In this document: positions 13,401 through 26,100 of the stretch, one piece after another
How positions within the stretch are numbered: position 1 is the stretch's first letter
Layout: each line of letters opens with the position of its first letter
From: Nageia nagi
Lineage: Eukaryota; Pinophyta
Assembly: GCA_050084985.1 (NCBI GenBank)
Contig: JBITNC010000001.1
Location: 64,666,001-64,730,000, forward strand
Length of the DNA: 64,000 nt
Direction: 5' to 3'
Notes under the pieces: model-generated
Seen by the model: only the letters and a program-made list of their open reading frames with translations
Database searches by the model: none
Told to the model about the DNA's origin: nothing
Translations under genes and position numbers: made by a program

Positions 13401-16400
13401 GTCCTCAATGTATTTGGCTTGTCTTGCTAATGTTGGGCTCCTGTAGCAATTGCCTCATCTGAACAATCTCCTTATTGACCTCAGCAGTGCTCCTATAGAT
13501 AATTGCATCTTGTTTGAAGATGCCACTGTACCCAATCCAAATGTGAAAATACAAGAAGTAGATCTTTAACCACCAGCATTAGCAACCTAATATGAATTTG
13601 AATAAAACACATATGAGGCTTTTCGCCCTAATCAAATGTAACCATAACATATCTAAGGATGTGCTTTGCCTCTTTCCAGTGGTTCTCTCTAAGGCCTTTC
13701 ATGATCGTAGAGACTTATAACATGGCAAAGGAAAAGTTCAATCTACTATGGTTCAAGTAGAATAGATTACACACACAGATGGGAAAAAGTACCATCCACT
13801 TGAGGGTCATTGGGAAATCTTGAAACAAACTTCGATCTTGGAGTTGAAGGGGTGGAGAGAGGCTTATAATTCATAATCTTAAACTTCTTGAAAATCTGTG
13901 TTATAATTGTGTACTTGGTCTTGGCCAATACATGGTGAGGTTGAAACTTTTTAAAAACTCAAACTTGGGAGAAACTTTGGAAAGAAAAATCAAAAGGAAT
14001 TGAAAATACAACAAATTTTGGAATTCTCACTAAGAACTTGGGAATATTCCTGAATATGTCAGTATTCTCGCTCAGTTTTGCTTTATGAAACCTGGCTAAT
14101 TATTCAGTGATTACCGACCAAACTCACCGAGTTTCATAACTATGATCTGTGGCATACTTACGTTGAGAAATGACAATGCTATGGTCTAGTTGCCAAACAT
14201 GGATCTCCAAAAAGAAATGCGAAAGACCAGGATTTGTCAAATCATTCACTTATAGTATTGTTACAAAAACCAGGTCCTCTTTCCTTCAAACATACACATT
14301 AAGTACTCTTTGATGCACACCTTACAAAGCTTGATGAAGGTGTGGATATTTGATCTTCTCTACCCAAGTCCTAGGTGCTTGCATCAACATATTTGGAAGT
14401 GGCATACCACAAACTTCATTATTTGTAATATGGTCCTTCATCTTCACAGGACGCTCATAGAGATCCCAAATCTAGAACTTGTGGACATTCCAAAAATTTC
14501 TCAACCTTGAACTTCCAATCATGTGCACCCTTCACCTCAGTTTTGACATCATTAGCTGTACAGATGACCTTTTTAGGATTCTATCTTTGGTGATCTGAAT
14601 CAGTGATAATCATCTAATCCTTTCAGAAAATCCATTGCATTAAGTTTGGATTAATTTTTGTGGCATTTCATGAAATTGGCCTCAGAAAACTGCCCTAAAG
14701 TAAATTTAAACTGGATGTGATGATGGATATAGATTAGTAAAAACTAAAATATGTACATGAAGAAACTATCCTCATGGGTTTGCGTATTCCAACAGTTTGC
14801 ATTAACTGTTCAATCACAAATGCTACCATTTTGTTCGTGCTCTTATGATTTAGGACCAACAAATTATCCGAGGATAGAATTTTCTTATTTGAGATTCTAC
14901 TGTAACATTCTGAAATCACTTTAGTAGCTAAGCTGCAGACGAATGCAAAACTTTTTAAATTTTCTTAGGTGAGCAAATCTACCAGTCGACAGACTAAGCA
15001 TACTTAATGTCATAGGTGATTTTCTGTTTGTTTGTTTCAATTTTAGTGTAAATGATTCTTGAAGCGACTATGTGTTCTTCGAAAGAACTAACACTAACAA
15101 GATAATTCCTAAACAACCAAGATCTCTTGAAAGCTCACAATTACATCTAACAAACTCACAAAGCAATTTCACAACACAAGATGTAAGTGGTTCCTCCAAC
15201 TAGGAGTACATCCACTAACTAGATCTTTACTTCAATCACAAATACAACTCTTACAATCCTCCTACACTTTTCTCCACAATTGGTGTATGATCACAAAGAA
15301 GGAGCCTTCTACTTATAAGCCAAAATCTCTCTTTGGATCACCCTTTTATCCAATGTACAAAAGCATGACATGCACATCCTTTTACCCAAGGGGCATGCTT
15401 ATGACATGGAGTGTAGGACAAGTTACATTATTATATTCACTTAAATACTTAAGGTATCAAATAATACCCTTAAGTATTAGTGAACTTACATGGAAAATTA
15501 TTACATAACCTTTACAATAATGCATTATACATTCCAACACTCCTTCTTAATGCAATATTGGGATAAAGGGAGTAAGAGAGAAGAAAAGAAAGTAAGAGAG
15601 TTCTCCTCGAGACAAATACAATGGAGATAAGAACTTTTTACATATTTGTGAAGTAAAAAAGATCTGATTTGAGACTCACTACTTTACTAAATACAATCAT
15701 TAACCACAACCGGTTTCAATGTACACAAAGTAGTCATCCAACTGGAAGTCATGAAGAGTTTCCAAGAGCTTGCATACCTGAAGAAGTAACCTGCAATCTC
15801 AAGGAACCTGCAAGTCATAAGTAGTTCAAATAACAAGATCAGTTAGATGCAACATATTCATCTCATCAAGGATAGATGAATCACACAAATGCTATCATGA
15901 ACTGATCAATGGTGCACTATAAGTCATCACGAAGATGCCATGCCAAAAACTTAGTCACCTGCTGTATATAAAACATGTGTTGATTATCATTACAAAATAG
16001 AGCATGCACATACAAGTTCCTCACATATGAATAACTGAACAGTGCCAAAAGACACATAAGAGTTCCTCACACATGGATAACTGAACAATGCTAGATTGAT
16101 CAAAATAGAGCATGCACATACGAGTTCCTCACATATGGATAATTGAATAATGCTAAAAAGACACATAAGAGTTCCTCACACATGGATAACTGAACAGTGT
16201 TAGACTGACCAAAATAGAGCATGCACATACGAGTTCCTCACATATGGATAACTGAACAATGCCAAAAGACACATAAGAGTTCCTCACACGTGGATAACTG
16301 AACAGTGCTAGATTGGCCAATCTTTTGCTTTAAAAATTTGTACAATAAGTTCCTCGCGTAGAGCGAACTTACCACGAAGGTATACAATAAAATCAACACT

Positions 16401-19400
16401 ATACAACACAAAATCCTCTTAGGGGTGAAGTCATCACAAACATGAATTCAACATAAGAATTCAAACTTCACTCCCCCTTGAAGGCAACTTCACCAACCCG
16501 ATAGCATTCCTAAGCTTACAGAATTGATCTTTTGGGAGGGGCTTGGTGAACAAATCAGCGACGTTTAAGGTGGATGGACAATACTCTAGGTGTATGATGC
16601 CATCAAGAACCTTATCTTTGATAAAATGGACATGGATTTCCACATGTTTTGTTCTCTGATGGAACACAAGATTCTTAGCCAAAGAAATAGCTGACTGATT
16701 GTCTGAAGAGATCAAAGCTGAGCCACCTTGTTCATACCCAATTTCTTTCAGAAGATGCCTTAGCCAAATGGCTTCCTAGGCTGCAATAGACATGGCACGG
16801 TATTCAGCTTTTGTGGTGGAAAGAGAAACAGTAGGTTGCTTATTGGAAGCCCAAGAGATAGCACCTGAACCAATGCTAAACACATACGCAGAGGTTGATT
16901 TCCTATCATCTCTATCTCCCTCATAGTTAGAATTTGAGAATCCAGAGAGAACAAATGAGGGCAACTTAGAATACTTGAAAGTAAGATCCTTAGTCCTTGC
17001 AACATACCTCAAGATTTGCTTAACAACATTGAAGTGTTCAACATATGGTTTCTGCATGAATTGAGCCATCAGATTCACTGCAAAGGCAATATCTGGCTTG
17101 GATATAGTCAAATACAAAAGACTACCAACTGATTGCTTGTAAGCTGTAGCATCAACTAAGTGAGAGTTGGAGCTCAGAGAAACAGTGATTCCAGGAGAGA
17201 TTGGGATCGCAACATATCTACACTCCTCCATTCCAAACTTCTGCAAGATGTTTGATATATACTTAGATTGACTGAGGTAAGTATAATCCTTGTATTGATA
17301 CACTTGCATTCCAAGATAGTAGTGCAAAAGACCAAGATTAGTCATTTCAAACGTTGCCTTAAGTTTGGATATGCACTCTTAAATGATTTCATCATTATTC
17401 CCAGTAATCAAAAGATCATCCATATAAAGAAGAATCAAGACTATGTCTTTCTCTTGATTGAGCACATATAGATTGGAGTCAGAAAAACACTTGAAGAAAC
17501 CAATGTCTGCAAAATACCCTGAAATCTTTTTGTACTAGACTCGAAGTGCTTGCTTAAGTCCATACAATGACTTCTTTGGCTTGCACACAAAGGACTCTTT
17601 GCTTTCCACGATAAACCTTTCTGGTTGATTCATGAAGATTTTCACATCTAAGTCACCATTGAGAAATGCACTCTTGATGTCAAGTTGAAAAACTTTCCAT
17701 CCTTGAGTTGCAGAAAGAGCAAGGATAACTCTTATAGTCAGCATCTTTGCCGCGGGAGCAAAGGTTTCCTCATAATTTACATCGTATTTCTGAGTAAAAC
17801 CTTTAGCTACTTACCTTGCCTTGTATTTGTCAATATCTTCAACTGAATTGAACTTGACCTTGTAGATCCATTTATTGCCAATCACATTCTTCTCATTGGG
17901 ATAAGGAACCAAGTCCTAAGTTTTATTTTTCATAAGCACCTCATACTCCACTTTCATAGCTTTCATTTAGCACTCGTGCTTTGAAGCTTCTTTGAAGGTT
18001 GAGGCCTCATGCTTGTTGTCAACCTTGGCAATTAAGGATTTGTTCAAGGTTATGCTCTTTGTTACCTTTTGTGTTGGAGAATTTTGTTTTTGAGGTGATT
18101 TGTTTATATCAATATCCAACCAGCTAGGAGTAACTGAAGAGTCCTCTGGATCATCAACATCCTTATTAGAAGCAGATTCTTTAGGAAGTTCATTGAACTT
18201 TACATCCTTTGAAACAAACAAGGCTTTGTAGGATGGATAGTAGAGCGTATAACCTTTATGTTGACTATCATAACCCACAAAGATGCATTTTTTAGCTCTT
18301 TTGTCCAACTTCTTCCTTTTCTCAGAAATAATGTAGGAGAATGCTTTATAACCAAACACCCTAAGGTGAAAAAAGTTAGGTTTTCTTCCTGACCATGCCT
18401 TAAAAGGAGTTTTACTCTAAATGGCTTTTGTGGGACACCTATTCAAGGTGTGGATAGCAGTGCTTACAGCTTCACTCCACAAGAAATTAGGAAGATTACC
18501 CAACATGCATCTAGCCATCTCCATAATTGTTCTATTTTTCTTTTCGGCAACACCGTTCTACTAAGGAGTGTAAGGAATCGTAAAGTGCCTCTTGATTCCA
18601 TACTTAGCACAATAGTCATTGAATTCATTATTATATTCTCTCTCATTATCTGATCTCAACATCTTGATTTTAAGGTTAGTTTGATCCTCAAGAAAGGCCT
18701 TAAAAACCTTAATAAAGGTTTGATCCTTGTGCTCAAGTAGATACCCAAAGGTCATCCTACTAAAGTCATCATTGAAGGTCAAGACGTAAGATACTCCTCT
18801 AAGCGACTTAGTTTGAAACGGACCTATCAAATCTGAATGCACAAGTTGAAGAGGTTGAGATGCTCTTATTGCCTTATCTTTTTCAAACTTTGATCTATGC
18901 ATCTTGCCAAGAATGCACTTTTCACATAGACCAATCGAATGAGAAATTGAAGGCAAACCTTCCACAAGTTCTTGGTCTTTCATGACTTGAATACTCTTGT
19001 GGTTAAGGTGCTCTAAACGATGGTGCCAAAGATTGCCTTTAGAACACACACTAGAAGCAAGACACATCTTTGATGGAACTTAATCCACAATGTAAAGGTT
19101 ATCTTTTACAGAGCCTTTAACCAAAGTGGCAAGTCCTTCTTAATGCATCAGGATTGAGAGTCGAACTCAAAAGAGTACCCTTTTCTAGCAATTTGGATTA
19201 CGGAGAGGAGGTTCATCCTTAATTTAGGAACATAGAGAACATTTTTGAGAACCTTTCCGTGAATCAACACACTCCCAATTCCTTGGACTTCAAGGGCGGA
19301 GTTATCACTTATCACAACTGCATCTTTTCTATACTTGTGAAAGTTCTCAAACTTTTCTTTTTCAAAACATAGGTGATTAGTGCAACCAGAGTCAACAATC

Positions 19401-22400
19401 CAATCAGACGAAAAAGAGCGAGACATGGAGTAGAGCGCTGCAGCAAAACCAACATGAATATTCTTCTTTCCTTTGAAGTTCTTTACGTTTCTATTGCTTT
19501 TGTTCTTTTTTTCTTTTTGTAGCAATCAACTTCTTTGTGACCTTGAATGCCACAATAGTTACAATTACCATCAAATTTTTTCTTAAGATAAGGAATGTTT
19601 GCTTTACCTTTTCCATCTCTTTGCTTGAAGTGGTTGTTGTTGTCATTGTTCCTGCTGCTGTGGTTATTATTTCTGTTGTTCCTACTGCTGTGGTTATTAT
19701 TTCTGTTGTTCCTGCTACTGTTGTAGCCATTGTCTCTTTTCTCAAACCTTTTGGAGGAAGAAGGATAAGATTTCTTTTGATGGTTGAACTTTTTGAAAAG
19801 AGTTTTGGTTGCTCTAAGAGCAACGTTATTATCCTTAGGAGAAAAAATCAACACCTTATTGTTAAGGGTTTCCTCATGTTTCAAAAGGTGCCTAAAAAGG
19901 TTCTCAAGGGAGAAAACTTCTTCTTCATTATCAAGCCTTATTTCCATAACCGTCACAAAGTTTCCAAACTTTGAAGAATGATGAATACCATGAATTCATC
20001 ATTGGTCCAATTACACCTACAAGCAACAAGTTGGGTCCTTAGGTCAATGATTTTGTTTAAGTAGATAGCCACATTTTCATCTTTCCCTTGATGAGATTGA
20101 AGCAATGTTTGGAGAATGGTAAACATTCTTGAAAAGTTTGAACCAAGGTAGATTTGCTTAAGTTTATCCCAAGCTTCCTTTGCCGAGGTTGAAGAAGAAA
20201 TCATTAGGAGCACATCATCTGAAACTGCACGGTAAATCATAGAGGTTGCCAACTCATTTTTTATGTTGTAAGCCTCTAGTGCTTTCTCATCTGTAGGAGG
20301 TACAAGGTTCTTGTTCACTATTTGCAAAATTTCCTTGCTTGCAATTCAGCTCTTATTTGTGGTTTCCAAATCCAATAGTTGAAACCATCAAGAATGTGTT
20401 TGTGTAAAAAGGATTCTCCCATTTACTACACAAGAATGTGAAAAATAATAAGCATGTGGTTTAATAACATTATATGTTAAGTTTTAACCAAGTAAATAAT
20501 ACATGTTAAATTTAACACTAAAGACATGCATGATTTGATTCACAAGTGCAAATGTTTTACAACTCAAATAATCCATGTACCCAAATACATTTCTCATCTC
20601 AAGAACCATAGATGTAGAGTGATATTGTTGAAGCTTGTTTTCTTGTCTAAAATTAGGCCTTCACTTGGATGCCCACACAAGAAGAGCAGCAATATACTCA
20701 ACAATGTGTGGCATCTAGGTGAGGGCCTAATTTTAAACAAGAAAACAAGCATCAACAATGTCACTCTACATCTACAATTCTTGAGATAAAAAATGTATTT
20801 GGATACATGGATTATTTGAGTTGTAAAACTTTTGCAGCAATATACTCTCACAAAGAGAAGTACTAACTATTTTCCAATCCTCAACTGGTTCCTCTTGAGT
20901 AGCAATATACTTTCACAAGGAGAAGTACTAACTATTTTCCAAGGTTCCAACGTTTATTGGATCAGCCAAATTATTAATCTTGATTAGGTTTCAAGTTGTC
21001 CTCTTAAGTTATCAGGATAATCCTTGAATGGACATGCGGATATGTGGTATCACTACACACATACCTGTCCACCTATTGGAGTTAAATCCAGACCAACAGA
21101 GGACTTAGGGGCAATTGAGAAGTACAGACTTTTCACCATTTGGATTGTCAGACTTAAAGGTTCCAGTCCGTCTATTCTCACCTCATAGCTCCCCAAACAA
21201 GTCATGTTGCGGAATGTACGTGCGGATGTGTTCATTTTAGGGGGTTGCTTATTTCAATGTTTGCGTTTTTGTTTGAATAAGCAAATAAACAAAATGCGAA
21301 ACATGAAGTAAAAGAGCATAAGTAAACATCATCCATTTGCAATTTGAAACCTAAGTGTCCAATGGGTTTTGTTTACCAACCCCTAAAGGACATCTTTATA
21401 TCATTTCTAATTTTGCACAAGTCCATTTTTACATAAAGAAGTAGATTGCATCATAACTTAAGTAATAAGCATGCATTATATGACTTAAAAATTTAAGCAT
21501 CTAAAATTAAGTCCTTAAGCATGTATTATTAACTTTGAACAATTAAGTACTAAGCATGTATTATTAACTTTGAACAATTAAGTACTAAGCATGTATTTAA
21601 CTTAAAATTTTAAGCTCTAAGCATAAACTTTAAAAAATTATGCAAACAACATGCATTAAACTTTAAGTAAAAAATTCATACAAATTCCCCCTTTTTACTT
21701 AAAGTTGTACCCTTAAAGATAGCATACTCAGCTTAACTTAATACTTTAAGCACTTTAGAAAGTACTAGCATTATGTTAATAAAAGCAAGTTTTATTAATC
21801 ATAATGTCAAAAAGTTTAAGTATTTGAAGTAAAATGTAAAAAAAAATTCTTTTAAGTAAAAAATATATTTTACCCTTCCCAAGGCAATTAGGCAATATGA
21901 TCCCTTCAATAGATACTTAGGTAAAAAAATGCTAATTTTACCTTAGTAAAATAACATTATAATTATCATTTTGCCTAAGTAAATTATGAAGATAAAAGGT
22001 TATACTTTTAAGTTAAAAAAAAAAAAAAAATTTACTTAAAAAGTAAACAAATTGCCATATTTTCTGAAAGTAGGGGAGCTATGAAGGAGTAATAATTTTA
22101 CTCATTATGTATTTTTAGGCCATCTACTTACCTTAAAGAAATGTAATTCATGATACACATGATTATATTAAATTTGGAGTATAAGTGCTATTATTAGAAA
22201 GAAATGGCTTGCAAGCAAGCAAAAAATATTAAATGCCCATCAACCATTATAGGTTAAAAAATAGATTTGACTCATGATGGTGATATGGAGTAAACGTTTG
22301 TTTTTAGGTGCATTTAATAAAAAATAGCTTGCAAGCAATCAAACAATATTAAATGTTAAAAGGACAAGAATGAAGGGGCTTAGGTTTGAAGCGAGTGGTG

Positions 22401-23090
22401 GTGAGAAGAAGAAGAAAAAAATCAGCCGCCTTCCTTGCCTTCCCTATGCGTAGAGAGCAGCCAACACATGATCGCGAGCAAGAGGAGGTGGTTGGAGAGG
22501 AGGCCCGATGGAGGAGAGGGCCTAGGAAATGATGGGAGGAGCGTCGGGAGGCAAACAAGAGTGGCGGGAAGGGACAACGAGGAGGGAGCCGCAAGCGTCG
22601 ACGTAGAGGGAGCCGTGAGCGACAGGAGGAAAGCCGTAGGAAGGAGTGCGGCGGTGCGAGGGGCAATGAGGAATGATAATGAGATCCATTCATGAGAATG
22701 GAGAGGGGTCGTAGGAATGATAATGAGATCCATTCCTACCAAGGCATCCTCCAACTTCTCCTTCCCACAAACCCTCTCACAACGGCGAAAGTGACCATGT
22801 GGTTAACATCGACGGTGACATCGGGCATGTTAACGACATCGTAGAGATGGAGTACGGAGATGAGAGAATTCATCTTCATGAGAAGGGAGAGGGGTCGCAG
22901 AGGCGCCACAACATGAGGAGGACAAGGTCAAAAGAGGTGGTGATGCTCTCCTTCAAAGAGTTGCCACAGGGAAAAAAATATAACATATAGTTTAGAAAAC
23001 CACCCCTTATTGGTTTTTTTTGTTTTTTGTAAAAACATATTTTTTTTGTCCAAAAAAAAAACTTCATTATTTGCTTCCACAAGACTATTT

Positions 23091-23128
<38 letters not shown>

Positions 23129-26100
23129 AACAAAATTCCCATCAAAGATTTTTGTAAAAAAAAAATCCTTTTTGTGTCAACCATAGTAGTAAATATCGGA
23201 CTCGGCTCGGACTCGCCGAGGCCCACTCGGACTCGAGACTCGGGACTCGGCAAAAAAATCGGCCAGACTCGGCAAAAACTCGGCAAAAGAAAAAAAAAAA
23301 AATATGTATTTTTTCACTGAAAACATAAGTTTTTTCAATTGCATATTACTTATTATTGTTATTAGTGTCTTCTAGAAGCCTACTTACTCAACATCAACAT
23401 TATACAATTTACAATATACACAATTACGAATAAGAAAAAACGAATAGGAAGGGGCATATGTTTATATTCATCAAAATGTTAAAACTTCAAAGTTCACAAT
23501 ACAAAATGTGCCTATGAGGCTAAGATGGCTACAAAATACAAAAGCACACAATCTAATATCTAATTCTATGATGGCTGAAAACTTCAATTTTTTGTCATCC
23601 TTTTCCCCTTTGCCCTAGCATAAGATACAAGTTCCTTTTGTGCCTGAGCTACGGAACTAGATGGCACTTCCCCTTCTTGTACCCTTTGCTCTTCTTGCCC
23701 CTTTGCTGCCAACTCCTCAGCTAGAATTTCAAGATCATCAAAGACAATGTTAGGAATATTAGGATGTTGTAAAGGTTGATCCTCATCATCTGAAGACTCA
23801 TCCACATCCCCTGAAGGCTGACCCTGATCCTGTAAAGGCTGATCCTGATCCTGTAAAGGCTGATCGTCTACGATCCATTCACTGGATGGATCAATGGCAT
23901 CAAGCTCAATGGCCTCATAATCTATACCTGCAATGTTTGCATAAAGTTCAATATCAATTTCTTAAATTTGTTTTCCAACTTAAAAGAGTTGTATATTTTA
24001 TGAAATTGTAGATAATGGCCTCATAATCTAGATTCTATACCTGCAACTTTTTTATGGTGGAGGAGTAGATTGTAGTGAACAAACACAAGATCATTTAATT
24101 TTTCTTGTGTTAACCTGTTTCTCCTTTTGGAGTGAATGTGCTCAAAGATACTCCAATTACGCTCACAACCAGAAGCACTGCATGGTTGGGATAATACACG
24201 GATTGCAAAATTTTGTAGGTTGGGTGTAAATGACCCAAAATCCTCCCACCATAAGTCTGAAAAAATCCAATAAAAATAGATTTAATACACCACAAGTTCA
24301 CATGTAAAAATTGAAACTAAGATTAAAAGATTAAAGTTTAATGTTTAATATTTAAATAACTTACGTGGTAGCAAAGTATCAACTGCTTTGGCACATTCAG
24401 GGGAACTGAAAAGGATGCCGGTGGCACTTTTATATGCTTGCATCTCAGTTTGTATTGCTGAGCGAATGTTTGGATCAGCCACCAAACGGTCAATAGCAAT
24501 CCTTAATCCTGACATCACCTCATAATCCTTACATTTTTTTCCAAACCAAAATTTGGGATTAAAATAGTAAGCTGCTGCATGAAGAGAGCTATGAAGTTGG
24601 AATGTCCAACGACGATCAATGAGATCCCAAAGGGGTTGGTATTTGGCCTTATCGATGTTATAATGTTTAGCAATAGCTTGTTTGGCCCTTTCCATGGCCT
24701 CAAACACATAACCCATAGGTGGTTTGTCTCCATCAACAAGACGAAGAACTGTCACCAAAGGCTCTACTATCTGGAAAAAAAAATATTTAAATTCAATATA
24801 AAGTTTAAAACTTTAAAGTTAAACAAAAAAATAAAATTAAAAGTTTAATCTTGTAAATTGTACCTTGATGGCCTCCTCCATGGCCATCCAGAAGGGCTCC
24901 TCAAATAAGATGTCATAGACACTCTTCCATTCGGTGGTGCCTTTGAACCTAGCTCCAGCTTCCGTGAGCCACTCATCACCAACAAACATCTTCTTCATTG
25001 CCCCCTAGATATCAAATTTATGATTGAAGTTAGTTAATCTAATCACAAATCAAAAATTAAAAATAAATAACAATTATCATGTGTATGATTATGTTACGAT
25101 GAAGTTATCAACCTGTGCCTGGAAGAGACTCTGCAAAGTAATAAAAGTTGTGGCAAATCGTGTAATCCCAGGCCGTGCTATCTCCCTGCCACTAGTGTAT
25201 TGCCTCATAAGATGCAACACCCATGAATGATTGTAAACATATTTGACCACATGCTTTGCCTTCTCAACAATCGTGGCCAGCCAAGGTAATTTGCCAATGT
25301 CCTCCAGTAGCAAATCAAGACAATGGGCTGCACATGGGGTCCATACAAGTGTTTGGTATTTGCCCTCCAAAATCCTTCCTGCTCTCTTATAAGCTGAAGC
25401 ATTATCCGTGATGATCTGGACAACATTTTCAGCTCCAACCTCATCCACTATGCTACCCAACAAGGCTGCAAGACGTACTCCATTCTTCACAATGCCAGAT
25501 GCATCTACTGATCTCAAGAATACAATGCCTTCACATGAGGCAACCAAGAAATTGATCAATGTTCTACCCCGACCATCTTCCCAACCATCTGACATAATCG
25601 TGCACCCTGATGTGTGCCAACTCTCACGTTGCTTATGAAGCAACGTTTGAATGTCCTGCACAGCCTCGTCAAGGAGAGGACCCCTCAAATCATAATATGT
25701 GGGTGCCTTAAATCCTTGACCGCATGCTGCAATAGCCTCTACCATGCCCCGCCAATATGGAGACCTAGCCACATTGAATGGGATGTCTGAAAAAAACCAA
25801 AATGCAGCTATCGCCTTCCTGGCTTGCTTGTGTCTCTCCTCGTTCCATGCAGTCATACCATGCAATGTGGGTTGTGACCCTGGACTGGAACGTGAAGCAA
25901 AAAAAGATCCGGGTTTTGCAATTGAGGCAATGCTAGAGCTATTGCCACCACTACCACTAGCAACTCCTCTGCTAGGAAATGGTGATGGCGTATATGTGCT
26001 ACCTGTCTCTCCAAGGGGGTTTGCCATGGCCACATCATGTTTCCTTTTCAATTCCTTCTTCTCTTTATAACCAATGAGAGATGCATTGCACTCTTGCTGA

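Noticed and set aside
15995-16320. CRISPR-like array
   Set aside because: The units are tandem with no unique spacers, in a plant retroelement; this is a minisatellite.
19537-19974. A 145-codon + strand frame of hydrophobic repeats
   Set aside because: It is the complement of the Asn/Arg-rich part of the Copia gag and has the expected mirror composition.
20526-20851. Two overlapping small genes on opposite strands with similar proteins
   Set aside because: The similarity is produced by the long inverted repeat; neither has a domain.
22349-22754. Several overlapping 86-114 codon frames on both strands
   Set aside because: Openness follows from the GC-rich composition. The translations are Ser/Pro/Arg/Leu-rich with no domain.
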